Position numbers and translations under genes: made by a program. The notes under the pieces are model-generated. The model was not told where the DNA came from. It saw only the letters and a list, made by a program, of their open reading frames with translations, and ran no database searches. From Apostichopus japonicus (lineage: Eukaryota > Echinodermata > Holothuroidea > Aspidochirotida > Stichopodidae), in contig NC_092580.1 of the NCBI RefSeq assembly GCF_037975245.1, forward strand, positions 15,180,001 to 15,244,000: a stretch of DNA of 64,000 nucleotides, written 5' to 3'. Shown here piece by piece: positions 22,418 to 34,429 of the stretch. How positions within the stretch are numbered: the stretch's first letter is position 1; each line of letters starts with the position of its first letter.

Positions 22418-23187
22418 CAGTCAAGTGTATGAATGAAGTACGTTTAGCCGAGAACCAAGTACTTCGGAGTACTTGAGGTCCCGAGTACCAAGTACCGTGG
22501 TCCGAGTACTGCTTCTTAGGATCGGAGTACCAGTGTGCGAGTACAGCAGTTTAGAACTTTTTCATCCGAGTAAGACCTTTATGCATGTAACTGCTCCGTG
22601 ATGGTTATTGAAAGCAAATTATATACCAGTTAAATGTGATGACATTGCTCGGATCGTGTCACAGTTTGCCAATTGAGGTTTAGGTTTCTTCTAATATATT
22701 AGGAATGACAAAGTGGCAAGCGAACTACTTTATTTTCAACAGGGTTGTTGAACTAATAGGATTCTGCAAATCATGTTACTAATTATTCGTTAACAACATA
22801 CATCAATCATGCATACGTCATCTTTCGCAAAGCCTTTAAGTATACCATTGGTTATGCATTCCGTTACGTGTATGATACTGCTTGAGTAGAGAACCAGGAG
22901 TATAGTAAAGCCTACTATTATAGAGAGTTATATACAACGAAACGCCAAAATGGTAGTTGTTGATTCCTGTTGTACGGTCAGGTCTTTTGTTGACATGAGT
23001 ACTCGTAACTGAGCGAGTCCCAAGTACTTTAAATCGAGTACAACTAAGAGTATTTCAGCATCTGAAAAGGCGAGTGCTAAATGACGATTTCGAGCCCATC
23101 AGTATCCGAGTATTATTCACCGAATATGAGTACCGGCAAAAAGGTAATCGAGTACCGAATACTTTTCGAGTACTACAACACTCACTG
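22418..23187. mobile_element. Probable non-autonomous hAT-type element with CGAGTAC subterminal repeats
   Basis: Many copies of GAGTAC or its complement cluster at both ends (about 22450-22560 and 22990-23180), separated by about 430 bp of unique sequence. The right end on the minus strand reads CAGTGAGTGTTGTAGTACTC, close to the CAGTGTTGTAGTACTCG type of hAT terminus that I recall. The left end is less clear (CAGTCAAGTGTATG). Clustered subterminal motifs are typical binding sites of hAT transposases. No 8-bp target duplication was found, so the borders are provisional. Confidence 0.5.
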
Positions 23188-23345
23188 GATTTTGAACCTG
23201 GATCTTGGTGAACAAATCCATGTTGCTGATACGTCTTATCTTACTTAGATAAAACGTATCGTACATTAAAGTAAGATACTTTGGAGTTTAAAAAATGGCA
23301 AGATCGTCTGACGTGACGCTTGATTACAAACATATTAGATTTACC

Positions 23346-23392
23346 CCGCCCCCACCCCACCACACCCCACCACACCCCACCCAACCCCTCAA
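23346..23392. repeat. C/A-rich minisatellite (CACCACACCC)
   Basis: Repeated CCCCACCACA units form a low-complexity C-rich tract. Confidence 0.85.
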
Positions 23393-23574
23393 CAAAAAAG
23401 TTTATATAAGGCTTCGTGCATTATAGGGCTCTGTAGTATTGTTCTTTTCATTATTGTTTAGTCTTTTGTATTTTTTAAGAGTGCATTTGCACGTTTCTAT
23501 GTCGCTTTTTCAATGTTGTCAATTTGTCTCTTTGCCGTTTTAAATATTTCATTTTATCGCTTTAGTAATTTTAT

Positions 23575-23648
23575 GCGTCATTGTGAAGTGCTTTGAGATC
23601 ATATTTGGATGTAAAACACTATATAATAATAAGTTATTATTATTTAAC
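23575..23648 (+). mobile_element. LINE/SINE 3' tail with (ATT)n end
   Basis: GTGAAGTGCTTTGAGATCAT, later AAACACTATATAATAATAAG and TTATTATTATT, match the widespread animal retroposon 3' end of the form AAGCGCTTTGAG...GCGCTATATAA...(ATT)n (recalled family knowledge). The body upstream was not recognised, so only the tail is called. A 93-codon frame starting in it is not a gene. Confidence 0.55.
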
Positions 23649-24481
23649 TATTTCTGTCAAAAGACGAGTCCAGACAACGTAAATCTACACAATCTACCAA
23701 GTATAAATCGGCTCGACTATTTTGCGTTTCTAAGTGCCATTAACCTACAAATTGTCTTTCCCAGACAACCGCGACAAAATACACGTCATGCCTGTTTCTT
23801 CTTATGCCAGTGCATAAGCAAAGATGTGCAAGAGGACAGTTCTATAATCCAGGTACGCATTTAGTTCTTGTCATGGCCTGGTTTGCGAAAGCTCCACGGA
23901 TGAGTTGATTTATCAGTTATTTAAAGGATGCACCGGGGAATTAGTTTTATTTTATCTGTGACACTCTTTAACTTTAAGGGAAAGCAAGCCACAAGGGATC
24001 GAGCACGAAAGACCGATACGAGGACAAGGTCCAAGTACTTTTCAATTCGTATGAAGGACAAGTAAGAAACCGAATCTACTACATACTCGACGTTAGCCTT
24101 CCATTTTGGAATCCATTCCAAGTGACCTAATATGTAAGCAATATTTAAGAATGCCATTTTATCTCAGTTTAAACTGAATTTTAAAAAAAAATGCCAACTG
24201 AATATATATCTTTATAAATGAAGTCAAACGTATGGTTCTAGTTTTGCATTTTCATACGACAATAGTATGGAACGGTAGAATGAAATCTCCAAGGCATTGA
24301 CCATTCTCCGATAGACTGTCTTAAAGGGTAACAACTTATACTGTCAAAATCTGTCGTGAAAAGAATTGATCAAACATCACAAACTTAGCTAATACTACCA
24401 AATGGCATATAGCTAATTTCTGTTTGATATGTATTTGTGACATTGACGACGATCTTTTTCTTTTTGGTATTCATAAAGTTC

Positions 24482-24483
<2 letters not shown>

Positions 24484-24561
<78 letters not shown>

Positions 24562-24890
24562 GTATATATATATATATATATACATACATACACGCATACA
24601 TACATACACCCACCCACCCATACATACATACATACATATATGTATGTATGTAAATTTGTGTGCATACATACATACATACATTTATGTGCATATATATATA
24701 TATACATACATACATACATATATATATGTATGTATTTGTGTGCATATATACATACATACATTTATGTGCATATATATATTTATATGCACATTTTATTTAT
24801 GTGCATATATATATTTATATATATATATATATACATACAAACACATATGTATGTATTTGTGTGCATACATACATGCATGTATTTGTGTAT
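24484..24890. repeat. Complex microsatellite: (TA)n, (TACA)n, (CACC)n
   Basis: About 400 bp of TATATA, CATACATACA, a CCCACCCACCCA patch and repeated blocks TTTATGTGCATATATAT and TTTGTGTGCATA. The GTGTGCATA block recurs several times, so short higher-order duplication has occurred. Long Tyr/Ile/His frames on both strands are artefacts. Confidence 0.95.
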
Positions 24891-25292
24891 AGGTACTTGA
24901 TGTTTTAATACTCTTGAACATGGTTTTGGCAGAAAGCCTAGATGGGATATCACGACTAATATTGTACGACACGCGTAGTAACGATACTTGTTAATCAAGA
25001 TTTCGAGTAGTAAGCACGCTTTCAACCGTATTGATGTTCTCGAATCTTAGAAGGAGTTTTACGTGTAATAAAATCCAGGCCCGCGGCAAATAGTTATACG
25101 CTCTCTCAAATTTTCTTGAAATATTTAGCTGTTATTGGAGCTAACATCTATGCATGTGATGTCCCAAATCGGTATTTAGAACTCTCGAGTGCGATTTTTG
25201 TTTAGTTCGAGATAGTCTCATGAGTAAAGAAAACTCTTTTTGATGTCAATGACCCAGTTCTCTATGCATATTCATCGCAGCAAAACAGCTCA

Positions 25293-25522
25293 TTTACATA
25301 CACACAAACACATACAAACACACACAAACATATATATACAGATACAGATACAATGGATGATCTATATGAATGAATATATATGTATATATATATATATATA
25401 TCTATATATATATATATATTTATATATATATTTATATATATATATATACATATTTCTATATAGATAGAATACATATATATATATATATATATTCATATAT
25501 ATTTATATATATGTGTGTGTTT
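25293..25522. repeat. Complex microsatellite: (CA)n, (GATACA)n, (TA)n
   Basis: CACACAAACACATACAAAC is followed by GATACAGATACA and TA arrays with interspersed TTTATATATA. It abuts the CCGAGGAC MITE on the right. Confidence 0.9.
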
Positions 25523-25722
25523 GGGTGCGTTTGTTTTGTATTCTGACCGAGGACTTGAACAAAAGAATTTCAGGTCCTCGGTTGTGATTTCAAAAGAATC
25601 ACCACGTCCTCGGAAGAATTCTATTGTATGGGGTATTGTTAAGGTTAGGGTACGTGGATTTGAACAATGGAAAATACAATGGGGTCCTCGGTCTGAATGT
25701 AATACAAACATGTCTGCGTGTG
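25523..25722. mobile_element. Small palindromic MITE with four CCGAGGAC motifs
   Basis: CCGAGGAC occurs at 25547-25554 and its complement GTCCTCGG at 25574-25581, 25606-25613 and 25684-25691. The outer pair extends as inverted arms: GTATTCTGACCGAGGAC on the left, and CATTCAGACCGAGGACC on the minus strand at the right, with T/G-rich flanks. The first two motifs form a tight hairpin (CCGAGGACTTGAA with TTCAGGTCCTCGG). Mirror symmetry makes the two strands encode similar junk peptides (YSDRG and HSDRG). Exact borders and superfamily are not known. Confidence 0.6.
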
Positions 25723-25729
25723 TTTGTGT

Positions 25730-27840
25730 TTAACACGTCAAATGAAAGAGATTTGGCAGTGGAAACGCTCAAAAGGAACATAAACACCCACTACTAAGAA
25801 AACATAACTAATATTGTACAATATCAAATGACTCTTCACATGACTATTTTTTCATACTCAGGACTATTGTTTTTTTGCCGAAAAATTTAACGTCAATATT
25901 TCTGATGAACTGATAATTGGTATCGTATTCCGGTTAAATTTGTATTCAAAAACATAATGGTAAGAACAATGATTATGACGCGGAAATACCAGTTGCATGC
26001 GAGAAAACAACTGTGTGACGTTAAAGGTAGTATACAATTGATGGCGGTATATACATTTTCACCTCGAACAGACAGGAATTGACCGGAAGGCTGATTTTGT
26101 GTTCATCGATTTTACTCCCCATGCTAAAACCTTAAACTGCACTTGCAGGTTAACGTTTTTGTATGCAGGTGTATGGCATACTGACACGCACATTCAATTA
26201 TCCACATCTTTAGCTTGCAGATATAAACAGGCAATCTTCCTGTTTCACAGGGATATTTATGCGAAGGAAATCCGTTCTACTGTTCATTCTCTGTAAGAAA
26301 TACCATGACATGTATTCCTATCTGTGATTGTACAGATACACGGCATGCGTCGGGTCTGAGGAATACTCATCGATACGTATACAACAGAACAAATATCGGA
26401 ACTATTTATCTATTCGTCTACAGAAAATGTAAGGCATGCATGGTGTAAAACAGAGGGGTCTTATGTGCATATTTTGGGGAAACATAAGCTTAGACGCGAC
26501 GTGCATCAATGTCTGTAGCCGCTAAGGTTGACTACGTCAGATCTCTCAGATGTGGCACCGTAGATACAGAATTTATTACACCGTGCAACGATACGAACAG
26601 GTTCCCTTTGCAAGGTACTCGTGATACTCACGTGAGGTAGCATCGACATGATCATAAGGTTGCAGTCTCATTGTTAGGCTACTGGGGTGGAGAGTGGGTC
26701 ATTTGGGTATGGGTTGGGGGGGGGGGAGGTTTATCATGCACAGACCCTTTTTTGGTTGACTTTCTTTAAAAAATAAAATCACCGATTATAAGGAGTTTTC
26801 TTCATTGTGAGCGAGGACGAACAAGCCTTACGAAAACGGAACTGGCTGGTTATTATAGGGCGCAATGATAAACCTTTGTTGCCTTCTTTTGCATTATCTT
26901 TTGCATTACTCTTGGTAATTATTGAATTAACAAAGCCACTGGTTAATCATTACTCGCCAAAGATGACAACATAGTGACCGCATATTTACATTTCAATTGA
27001 TAACGTCCTTATTAAAACACGTCATGGCAAGGCAGACTGCTGGTGTATAACCTTAACGTGGATGAGAGTTGTTCAGATGGACAAGGTGACTACAACATTA
27101 TGTCCTACTCGCGTCATTACATTTTCTTAAAGAGGCAGTGATGTGCACAGGATTTCAATGGTGTGAAAAGGAGGAAGGTAGGGGGGGGGGAGGGGTGGGT
27201 CGAAGATTTCCCTACAGATTTTGATAGCGGTATGAACCTTTTTGGAAGGGTTGTAAGCGACTAAAATGGCTATGGGGTCGTTGAATGCGTTTCCCTTTTA
27301 AGGGGGTCCTTCCCCCAGAAAAAAAAAAGTTTAGTCGTCAAATGGTGCATTCTAAGGCATATTTAGAATACATATCAAGTCTCTAATTAGGTCTCAGACT
27401 GAAAGGTTGTGCTAGTAAATTCTTTTGAACTTTGTGTGAATATAATCCCGCGACTGAAAATTTCTCTCCCGACCGGCATGACCCCCCCCCTCCCCTCTTT
27501 GTATTGCCGGCTGAACACATGCAATCATATGTTGTAATCCTATCACAATTTGGTGCTTTAAGGTACAATCATACTCGTCCGAGTACATCACTTGCTGCAG
27601 TGAGATATCCTAGAAGCCAATCAGTAGATAGACGAATGACCTCTCATGTCTCTTTAGGCTCTTCGTTAGTTTCTCGTTATTGCTGGAATTTACGCACCGT
27701 GGTCTTCATTTTATTCCCACGAACGTTATACCCACAATCACATTAAAGCTTGCTTCTAGGTATAACACGTCTTTCAAACCTTATCTAATCGTTTTGAAAA
27801 TCTTATTATCAGCAGAGATAAAATAGAAGGAAAAAAAAGC
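25730..27840. other. No gene seen; two G runs
   Basis: G11 at 26716-26726 and G10 at 27181-27190. Near 27137 CAGTGATGTGCACAGGATTT resembles a hAT-like left end, but no partner was found. A 104-codon frame (27432-27746) has no recognisable domain. Confidence 0.45.
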
Positions 27841-27847
27841 GTTTGAC

Positions 27848-28225
27848 ATGGTCTATAGATTCATTGAAAAAAACAAGAGGAAAAAATACACAGGAAAATA
27901 CCAAGGCAATAAGGTATATAGGAAGTTAACTCGAAAAGTGACTGTCTTAAAAATCTACTGGATTTGTGGAATTTACTTCAAAGTTGACAAGTCATGGCGA
28001 ACGGATTATAAGATTTTGCTATGCCTATTAACTTTCTTTAGAAAAAGCCTAACCGGCATGAAAAGAACACCTTTCACCCGTAAGGCAGAGGATATTGCTA
28101 ATGACAGTCAGAATTTACGCGAAGAATGGAGAACGCGATACTTTAATTGTATTAAAAATTGTCTTATTCGCGTAACTTTAGATGATATTTCAAAGAAGCT
28201 GTCAATTGTGATTGTCTTGGACTGA
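27848..28225 (+). other. Unrecognised 125-codon open frame
   Basis: It starts with a genuine ATG and ends TGA. The predicted product is basic and lysine-rich, without a signal peptide, membrane segment or motif that I recognise. In sequence of this composition, roughly 0.3 frames of this length would be expected by chance in 64 kb of six-frame sequence, so it is a mild outlier only. A poly-A tract precedes it and no splice or promoter signals stand out. It may be chance. Confidence 0.15.
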
Positions 28226-28674
28226 ATTATTTCAATGATTGATTAATGACGATCATTTTTTTGGCAAATATTTGTATAAAATATTCTTAATGAAATGAAA
28301 GCGATTTTGCCAAGGTAACGAATATCACCTGTCGTTGCCTTTATATAGTCTTGCCGTCTTTTATACGTACCGGTATATGCTACGTCCTTTTCTTGGTCTG
28401 AAGAAATGCGGTTCAGTCTGTTAGCTTTTGCTAAATGCAGTTAGGACATGATCTGGATGTTTAAAGACTATTTATATCAAAATATTTAATGAAACATATC
28501 GGAACAACAGAACATGCAAATGAACTTGAAATAGAGCCACAAACATGAAGGAATAAGTTTAAAACTAAATAAATGTATTAAGGCAGCTAATTGCGATTGG
28601 TCTCTAAATCCACGTCTGTGATTGTAATTGGATCATACATAATGCGTTGGATCGTACTATAGATGTTGTAATGT

Positions 28675-28990
28675 ATTAAATTGCTGTACATTGCACTACA
28701 TAGAATGCTTTGCATTGTGCTGCGTGAGTCGCTTTGCATTGTATTCCACTACATATTTAAATCTTGTAATGTTGGATTGCATTGTATTGTGTTGTTGTGT
28801 TCACTGTATTGTTGTATTGCATTGTTGTACAGTATTGTTTGGCATTGTATTATTGTTCAGTATTGTTTGGTATTGTAAGCATCGTACTGTGCTATACGTG
28901 TATTGTAATGCACTGTATTGCACTGCATTGTTCTGTATCGTACTGCATTGTCTTGCTTTGCACTGTTGTGTACTGCTTTGTACCGGTACT
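28675..28990 (+). repeat. Degenerate 5/10-bp repeat around CATTGTATTG
   Basis: TATTG, CATTG, ACTGT and GTACTG recur every 5 or 10 bp across about 300 bp. The plus strand is T/G-rich with few A runs, which leaves several frames open (Cys/Ile/Val/Leu strings). It is a strongly eroded minisatellite. Confidence 0.75.
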
Positions 28991-28999
28991 GAAATATGT

Positions 29000-30080
29000 A
29001 GTGTCGAGATGAATTTTCATATAAATGACGTTGTGTTACATTGCATGATAAAGCATCATGTCAGATTGTGTTACCGAGGTAACCTTCATGATCCTAACTT
29101 TACATAGGGTGTAATGTATTTCCGGATCAGATCAAATCATTTCAAACATATATAGGCCTATCACATTTAAATATACCGTACAGTCTTATAGGAATATAAC
29201 CCGGAGCATCGTCGATTGGTGATAGATTTCATCGTCAACGATGCACTTGATTTTGAAAATGAAACAAAATACTCCAACGCATAACTTATGTATCAGATCC
29301 CTCATATTGAACATGGTCTCCGGGATGTAGCTCCCGCACCCTGACATAACCACCCCCCCCCCCCCGTTCATATATCACTTACCGAGCAACTTCCATATTT
29401 CTATCTCTTCATGATTACCCACTTCTACGTGAGTTTTGATTGTACGTGATGACGTGTCTATTTATCAGTTGGTACTTTCTGATGCCATATCGTAATCTAT
29501 TAATGGATCACTAAAAGGAGGTGATGACAACTTTCATCAACTAATAATAAAAACTACGAATTTCTCTTTGATTTTATATTTTCTGCTAATGTAAGTTTAA
29601 GATTGTTACTAAGCACAGGACTGTTATTTAGCCGTCAGTCTGGTAAACGAGCCAAAAAAAAAAAAACGTCGACAGTATTATCAACAATTGGTTTGATGAA
29701 GACGACTACTTGCCTACCGAAGACCCTTGCGTATTCTTAGTAGGCCTAAGTTATGCCATCAGATCAATCCGTCTGGAATTGATGAGATCACAGAAACCAT
29801 TGATGTCTCTGATCCTGCCATATGTTTGCTTGTTTGTACGTGAAGACATAACATAGGAGAACACATTAATGTTGTTAATATTGGAATGTGTTCATTGGAC
29901 TATAAAAAATGAAGTAATTCAATTTGTAGCTCGACTCAGTGTAAGATCAGGTGTTTGGACATTAAAAAAAAAGAATTAAAGAAATTGAAGAAAAATAATC
30001 CAAGAACATTAATGGGTATTATTGTTTATTTAAGGAGAATCGAGCATGCGAGCTGTACAGGTGGTCGATGGGCTTACTTA
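29000..30080. other. No gene seen
   Basis: A C13 run lies at 29353-29365 and two palindromic TAGGCCTA motifs at 29153-29160 and 29741-29748. Nothing else stands out. Confidence 0.5.
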
Positions 30081-30081
30081 A

Positions 30082-30276
30082 CCGAAAGAGTCAGGCGCGG
30101 ATCCAGTGGGGGTGTACACCCCTTCCTTTCAGCCCCACAAAAGAAATATTTAGCACATGTATACCTAAATTATAGACCTAAAAATACCTCCATTTCGCGT
30201 GTACAATTCGACTGTAATGACCCTAGGGTCACGATCACTCCTTTTTTAAACTCCAGGATCCGCCAATGGAGAGAGC
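30082..30276. mobile_element. Short hAT-like MITE (179 bp)
   Basis: The left end is CAGGCGCGGATCCAGTGGGG (from 30090). The right end on the minus strand is CATTGGCGGATCCTGGAG (ending 30268). The GCGGATCC(A/T)GG core is the classical pattern of hAT-like termini in invertebrates. Putative 8-bp flanks GAAAGAGT and GAGAGAGC agree at 6 of 8 positions, so the insertion is old or the borders are slightly off. Part of a 110-codon frame crosses it and is not a gene. Confidence 0.55.
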
Positions 30277-32790
30277 AAGAGATGTGATAGCATGTTAGTC
30301 TGATATTTGACAATTTATACTTGTAAAGTGGACTAAACAAACACAAAATTTGAAGACCTTGACATTTTCTTTTTTGGGGGGAATGCGAACATACCGTGAT
30401 GATATATACTATTTGCAATGACATTTATTGTACACAAACCTACCAGACGAGCATGTTCCTTTAAACAGACGATAAGCGTTGTCCGTCGAATAGGGCAAAA
30501 AGCAATAATATTAAAAACAAACAAAAAACACACGTATAGGGTTGTCATGAAACTGCTAGGCAATAGGCATCTGCTGAAATGTTAATTGACAAGACGTTAA
30601 CGTGAAATTGAGAAGATTACACCCGAAGGTCCTTGTCCGCTTTTGGTATTTAGAAACTATAATAAGAACGAAGCCTTTTTTTCGCGCTTAAACGTAATCA
30701 CGCGAGCAGTGTACTCCGTTTAAAATTCGTTGTAAAAAATTCATAATTTTTGTAAATTGTCAGTAGATGGAATCAGCTGAAGACGAGTTAACATCTTGTT
30801 ATATTTGTCGAGATGAGTGCTTTCTCTAGATCTAAAAAAGAAGAAAAAAAGTGAAAACGTGTTGAAACGGCTACCAATGTTAGGTCAATGGTCGTCTTTA
30901 ACGCCAGAGGGGGTGTATACGGAACAAAACGTTTATGACCTCTTTTAATCGTTTCTAACACTTAATGTTGAAGTGCACCTGTCATCATAGTAGGCCTAGT
31001 GTGTTTAACGAGCGCGTGGTATATACGGATAGGCTGTTATTTCTAACACTTTTCTTGATAGCTATTTTTAAGACACTCACCATCATCCTTCCCCATATGT
31101 CACGGGGTGGGGGAGGGGGAGGTGAGGGGAGGGGAAGAACTAAATTTCATGATCATTATTTTGTTCCAGAGATTATAGAGAAGAAACTGTTTGACTTGAA
31201 GGTTTATCAGTATGAAAAGATAATGTTAATCAAGTTTCGTATAAGCTTAAATTTGTAGCAGAATTGAAGTAATACGGGTACGTTCATTAACGTGTTGGTT
31301 TTATATTCATAGGCCTAAGTCTGTCCTCCGCACCCTTCGCATGACATTAATCTAAATTCTTTTCGAGGCAAGCTTCCTATTTTGAGACGCCTTAATTATA
31401 GCATGTACTTGTAACGATAATTTGTATCGTTAAACTATTAATGCAATACATACATGTTAAAGCATACTCTGATAGGCTAGTTTTGAGTTTTGATCAGTAA
31501 GTGACCATCAGCACGTTTAATGCCACATTGCAGAATACCTCTTAACGTAGCCTTTTTGAGTTTTGATCGTAAACTTTGCTGATCAGGTGTACGACCACCA
31601 TTTTGTAGTGGGATAGAGCATAGAGGGGTTATATTCGATTCGCCCGGGAGGGGGGGGGGGGTTCTAAGGGGACGGATTTCCCTTGAGCCTTTGAGAAGTT
31701 TTGATCAAACGGACGGATGCTTAGATGCAAAATGGCCGCACTTTATTTTGCAACATTTAAGCAATGCTGGTGAGGCTGATTCCCATGTCCCTTTGATTTT
31801 ATCCCGATTCTTGATTTTATCCCGGGGGAGGGGGAGGGGGGAAGTGGGTACTCCTCTGACATATCTTGAAACCTTTGCCACATAATAGAATATTATCCCT
31901 CATTCTACTATAATATAGTTGTAATGTAGTTGTTATATATATATTTATAATATAGTTGTGATTAAAACAGTGTACAACAGTTGTAATTGTTTGCTGTGTT
32001 GCATTTACAATACTTACCGGTTCAAGTTGTCATTCCATGACGCCAATTTGGTTTACTACAGTAACAGATAAATGTGTTTAGGTAGCTGCCATTTTAAGTA
32101 GCTCGTGAATATAGTACCGTCATATTGTAGCAAACTTCAACACAAAGTCGCAGCCTTAACTTTTGCGAAAAAGAACACTTGTGTGTTGTAAAAAAGTTGC
32201 TTGCGGTTAGTCATTTCCAGCCTTTTCTCGCCACCACATAAGTTCAACTATTTCATTATTTTGTCTTTCAAATTCAATTCAGACTATATTTAGTGATATA
32301 ACGCTTGTCTTGATATCCTTTTTGCTTATGTTTACTCCGTTGTGTTTAGGTCATTAGGAAAGGTGTTATCAAGTTTGGACATCAAGCGTGTAATGTAGGC
32401 TCTTCTAGGCTATATCGCTCATTATGTGAACAATTATTCCCGCCATCGAAAAATCCAAATCCAAAATTTGAGTCCAGGTTTCCTCTCTATCGGTATTTGA
32501 CAATCTAGTTATGAATGAGACATCCTTTATTTACTCTCTTCCATCCTATAACGTGATTACGCAAAGTGTGGCCATGACTGAACATCTCCCGACATACTTA
32601 CACCTCCAATAATCTGAGACCAATATGAGAGGAAAGATTCAAACCCGAAGATTACTAGCAGTCCATTAAGTACTACTGATATACGATAAACTTGGTCAGA
32701 GCAACGAGACCTTCAAATATATATATGTCATATCCACTTCAGTATGAAAAAGAAAAACAAAGTAACTTTGATTACGCTACGTGATAAAGA
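30277..32790. other. No gene seen; G-rich patches
   Basis: A GGGGGAGGGGGAGG patch near 31105-31136, G12 near 31650-31661 and GGGGGAGGGGGAGGGG near 31825-31842. TAGGCCTA occurs at 30991-30998 and 31310-31317. Frames of 97 codons or fewer have no domains. Confidence 0.45.
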
Positions 32791-32807
32791 TATCTATCTA
32801 TCTATAT

Positions 32808-32868
<61 letters not shown>

Positions 32869-32878
32869 TAATATATAC
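32791..32878. repeat. (TATC)n / (TA)n microsatellite
   Basis: TATCTATCTATC grades into a TA array with a TG interruption. Confidence 0.95.
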
Positions 32879-33609
32879 AATGCGATATTAGATTAGTATT
32901 AAGGCTATGTTGGGTTTCTATGGTGATATTAATGGCAAGAATGACGACTTCTGTAGATCGATAGCTAAAAAGTGGGTTGAGGTTTTTGAAATTAATATTA
33001 CTGTATCTGTCCGTAGCACATAAGTTTTATTACAAGAACTTTGTTTATGTTGCGATTAAGAGCAGGCATTTTCATGGAAATTGCTTCAAACAATTGTTCA
33101 TGCCACACCAGTTCGCAGCTTTGTTGGTATTTCAACAGCATGAAATAGAACCAAAATCAAAAGAGGACAAATAACTTGAAAGGCTCTTAATAAACGAACA
33201 GACGAGATGGTCTTCTACCGCTTTATTTTAAAAGCTTAGGAACTATATGTTATACGCAGCTTTTCATTTCTGTAACGAGATTGGGTTTTAATTTGTTTTA
33301 AAGTTCATAATTACATCGGCATGCACTCGGGAGATCTAAGATACAAGATGAAAGGAATAGCCTATATAAGACTATGTCGGTTTATCGCTTTTTTCATATC
33401 GCAACAATCCGCAGTGCATGGGGAACGAAAAAGCTGATTTTTTTGCAACAGATATCGCATGTACAGAGATATTAAGAACGTGGTATATCACGACCTTGAG
33501 ATGCAGTAAACCTAAAAGCAGTTCTTTGCTTTGATTTACGGACACCAAATTCCCATTACAACTTGGTTCGTCATAATAAACTATATCTAATACTGTAGAC
33601 TACTATAGG

Positions 33610-33800
33610 CAGAGGCGTCTGTAGCCAGGTCGGACCCACTGGGTTCAATTATATGTCACATTTATTGTTATGACTGATTTTTCTCCGGACCATCTAATTG
33701 ACCCCAAGACCCGTTCATTGACTTTGGGCTACTCTAAGTGACCCGGGCTCTGGTTCTGTAGACCGCTCACCCCCATCCCTCCTCACTCCCCCAAGAACGA
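33610..33800 (+). mobile_element. Possible left terminus of a hAT-like element
   Basis: CAGAGGCGTCTGTAGCCAGG is styled like hAT-like left ends. It is followed by a GACC-rich segment (TTGACCCCAAGACCC) and a C-rich stretch to about 33795. No matching right terminus or duplication was found. Confidence 0.25.
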
Positions 33801-33921
33801 ATCCGCAACAATGCTACTCGCTGCTAAAGTCAAACTTATACGCAGTCATAGGCCATATACGTATATTCTGTAAGTATATATAATCTTGTACAGTAAAACT
33901 TGCTTCTAGAACCCATGGTTC

Positions 33922-34428
33922 GCTTCGTGCAGTGGGTAGGAAGCTTCCGAAAAGAAGGGGGCACAACATCAGAGGGCTGAGAGGGTCAATTTCTCATTCC
34001 ACAACCACCACTCGTTATGCTATAAACCACCACTCGTTATGCTATAAACCACCACTCGTTATGCTATAAACCACCACTCGTTATGCTATAAACCACCACT
34101 CGTTATGCTATAAACCGATACACATCGGTCATATCACTTAAATATATACGATATGTCAGTATGCTATCAATACTATTTATTGAGATTGTTTATTTTTAAC
34201 TGTGTTACAAAAAGATATGGGAAGCCATTTTAAAAAAAAAGCATGTATATACAGACTAAATAATTAAAATAAAATATTAAAATTAACAAAGGCTTAAGAT
34301 ATTCAAAGGACAGTTCTTCATCAAGGGGCACATTTTATTTGACAGTAGGGCACATTAGCTGTTTTGGAAAAAGTGGGGGCACGTGCCCCCTGCGCCCCCC
34401 CCCCCGGCTTCTACCCCCTGGCTTCGTG
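33922..34428 (+). mobile_element. hAT-type MITE, copy 2 (491 bp), perfect 8-bp target duplication GCTTCGTG
   Basis: The element covers 33930-34420. GCTTCGTG is found at 33922-33929 and 34421-34428, identical. The left end is CAGTGGGTAGGAAGC. The right end on the minus strand is CAGGGGGTAGAAGCC followed by a G11 run. The interior is non-coding and homologous throughout to 18163-18576. This copy is longer because one 22-bp segment became a five-unit tandem array (34005-34114). An 8-bp duplication and a CAG start place it in the hAT superfamily (established criterion). Confidence 0.9.
34005..34114 (+). repeat. 22-bp minisatellite, five identical units, inside the hAT-type MITE
   Basis: The unit CCACCACTCGTTATGCTATAAA is repeated five times without change. 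The sister element at 18.2 kb has a single related unit (CCCCACTCGTAATGCTATAAA), so the expansion happened after the two copies separated. Confidence 0.95.
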
Positions 34429-34429
34429 G

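Noticed and set aside
24413-24908. Several overlapping frames of 65-158 codons, Tyr/Ile/His-rich, on both strands
   Set aside because: They come from TATATA and CATACA microsatellites. The same holds for frames at 9.1-9.7, 39.3-39.6, 41.9-42.2, 44.7-44.9 and 47.9-48.1 kb.
27137-27325. hAT-like element starting CAGTGATGTGCACAGGATTT
   Set aside because: A matching right terminus and a target duplication could not be found, so no element is called.
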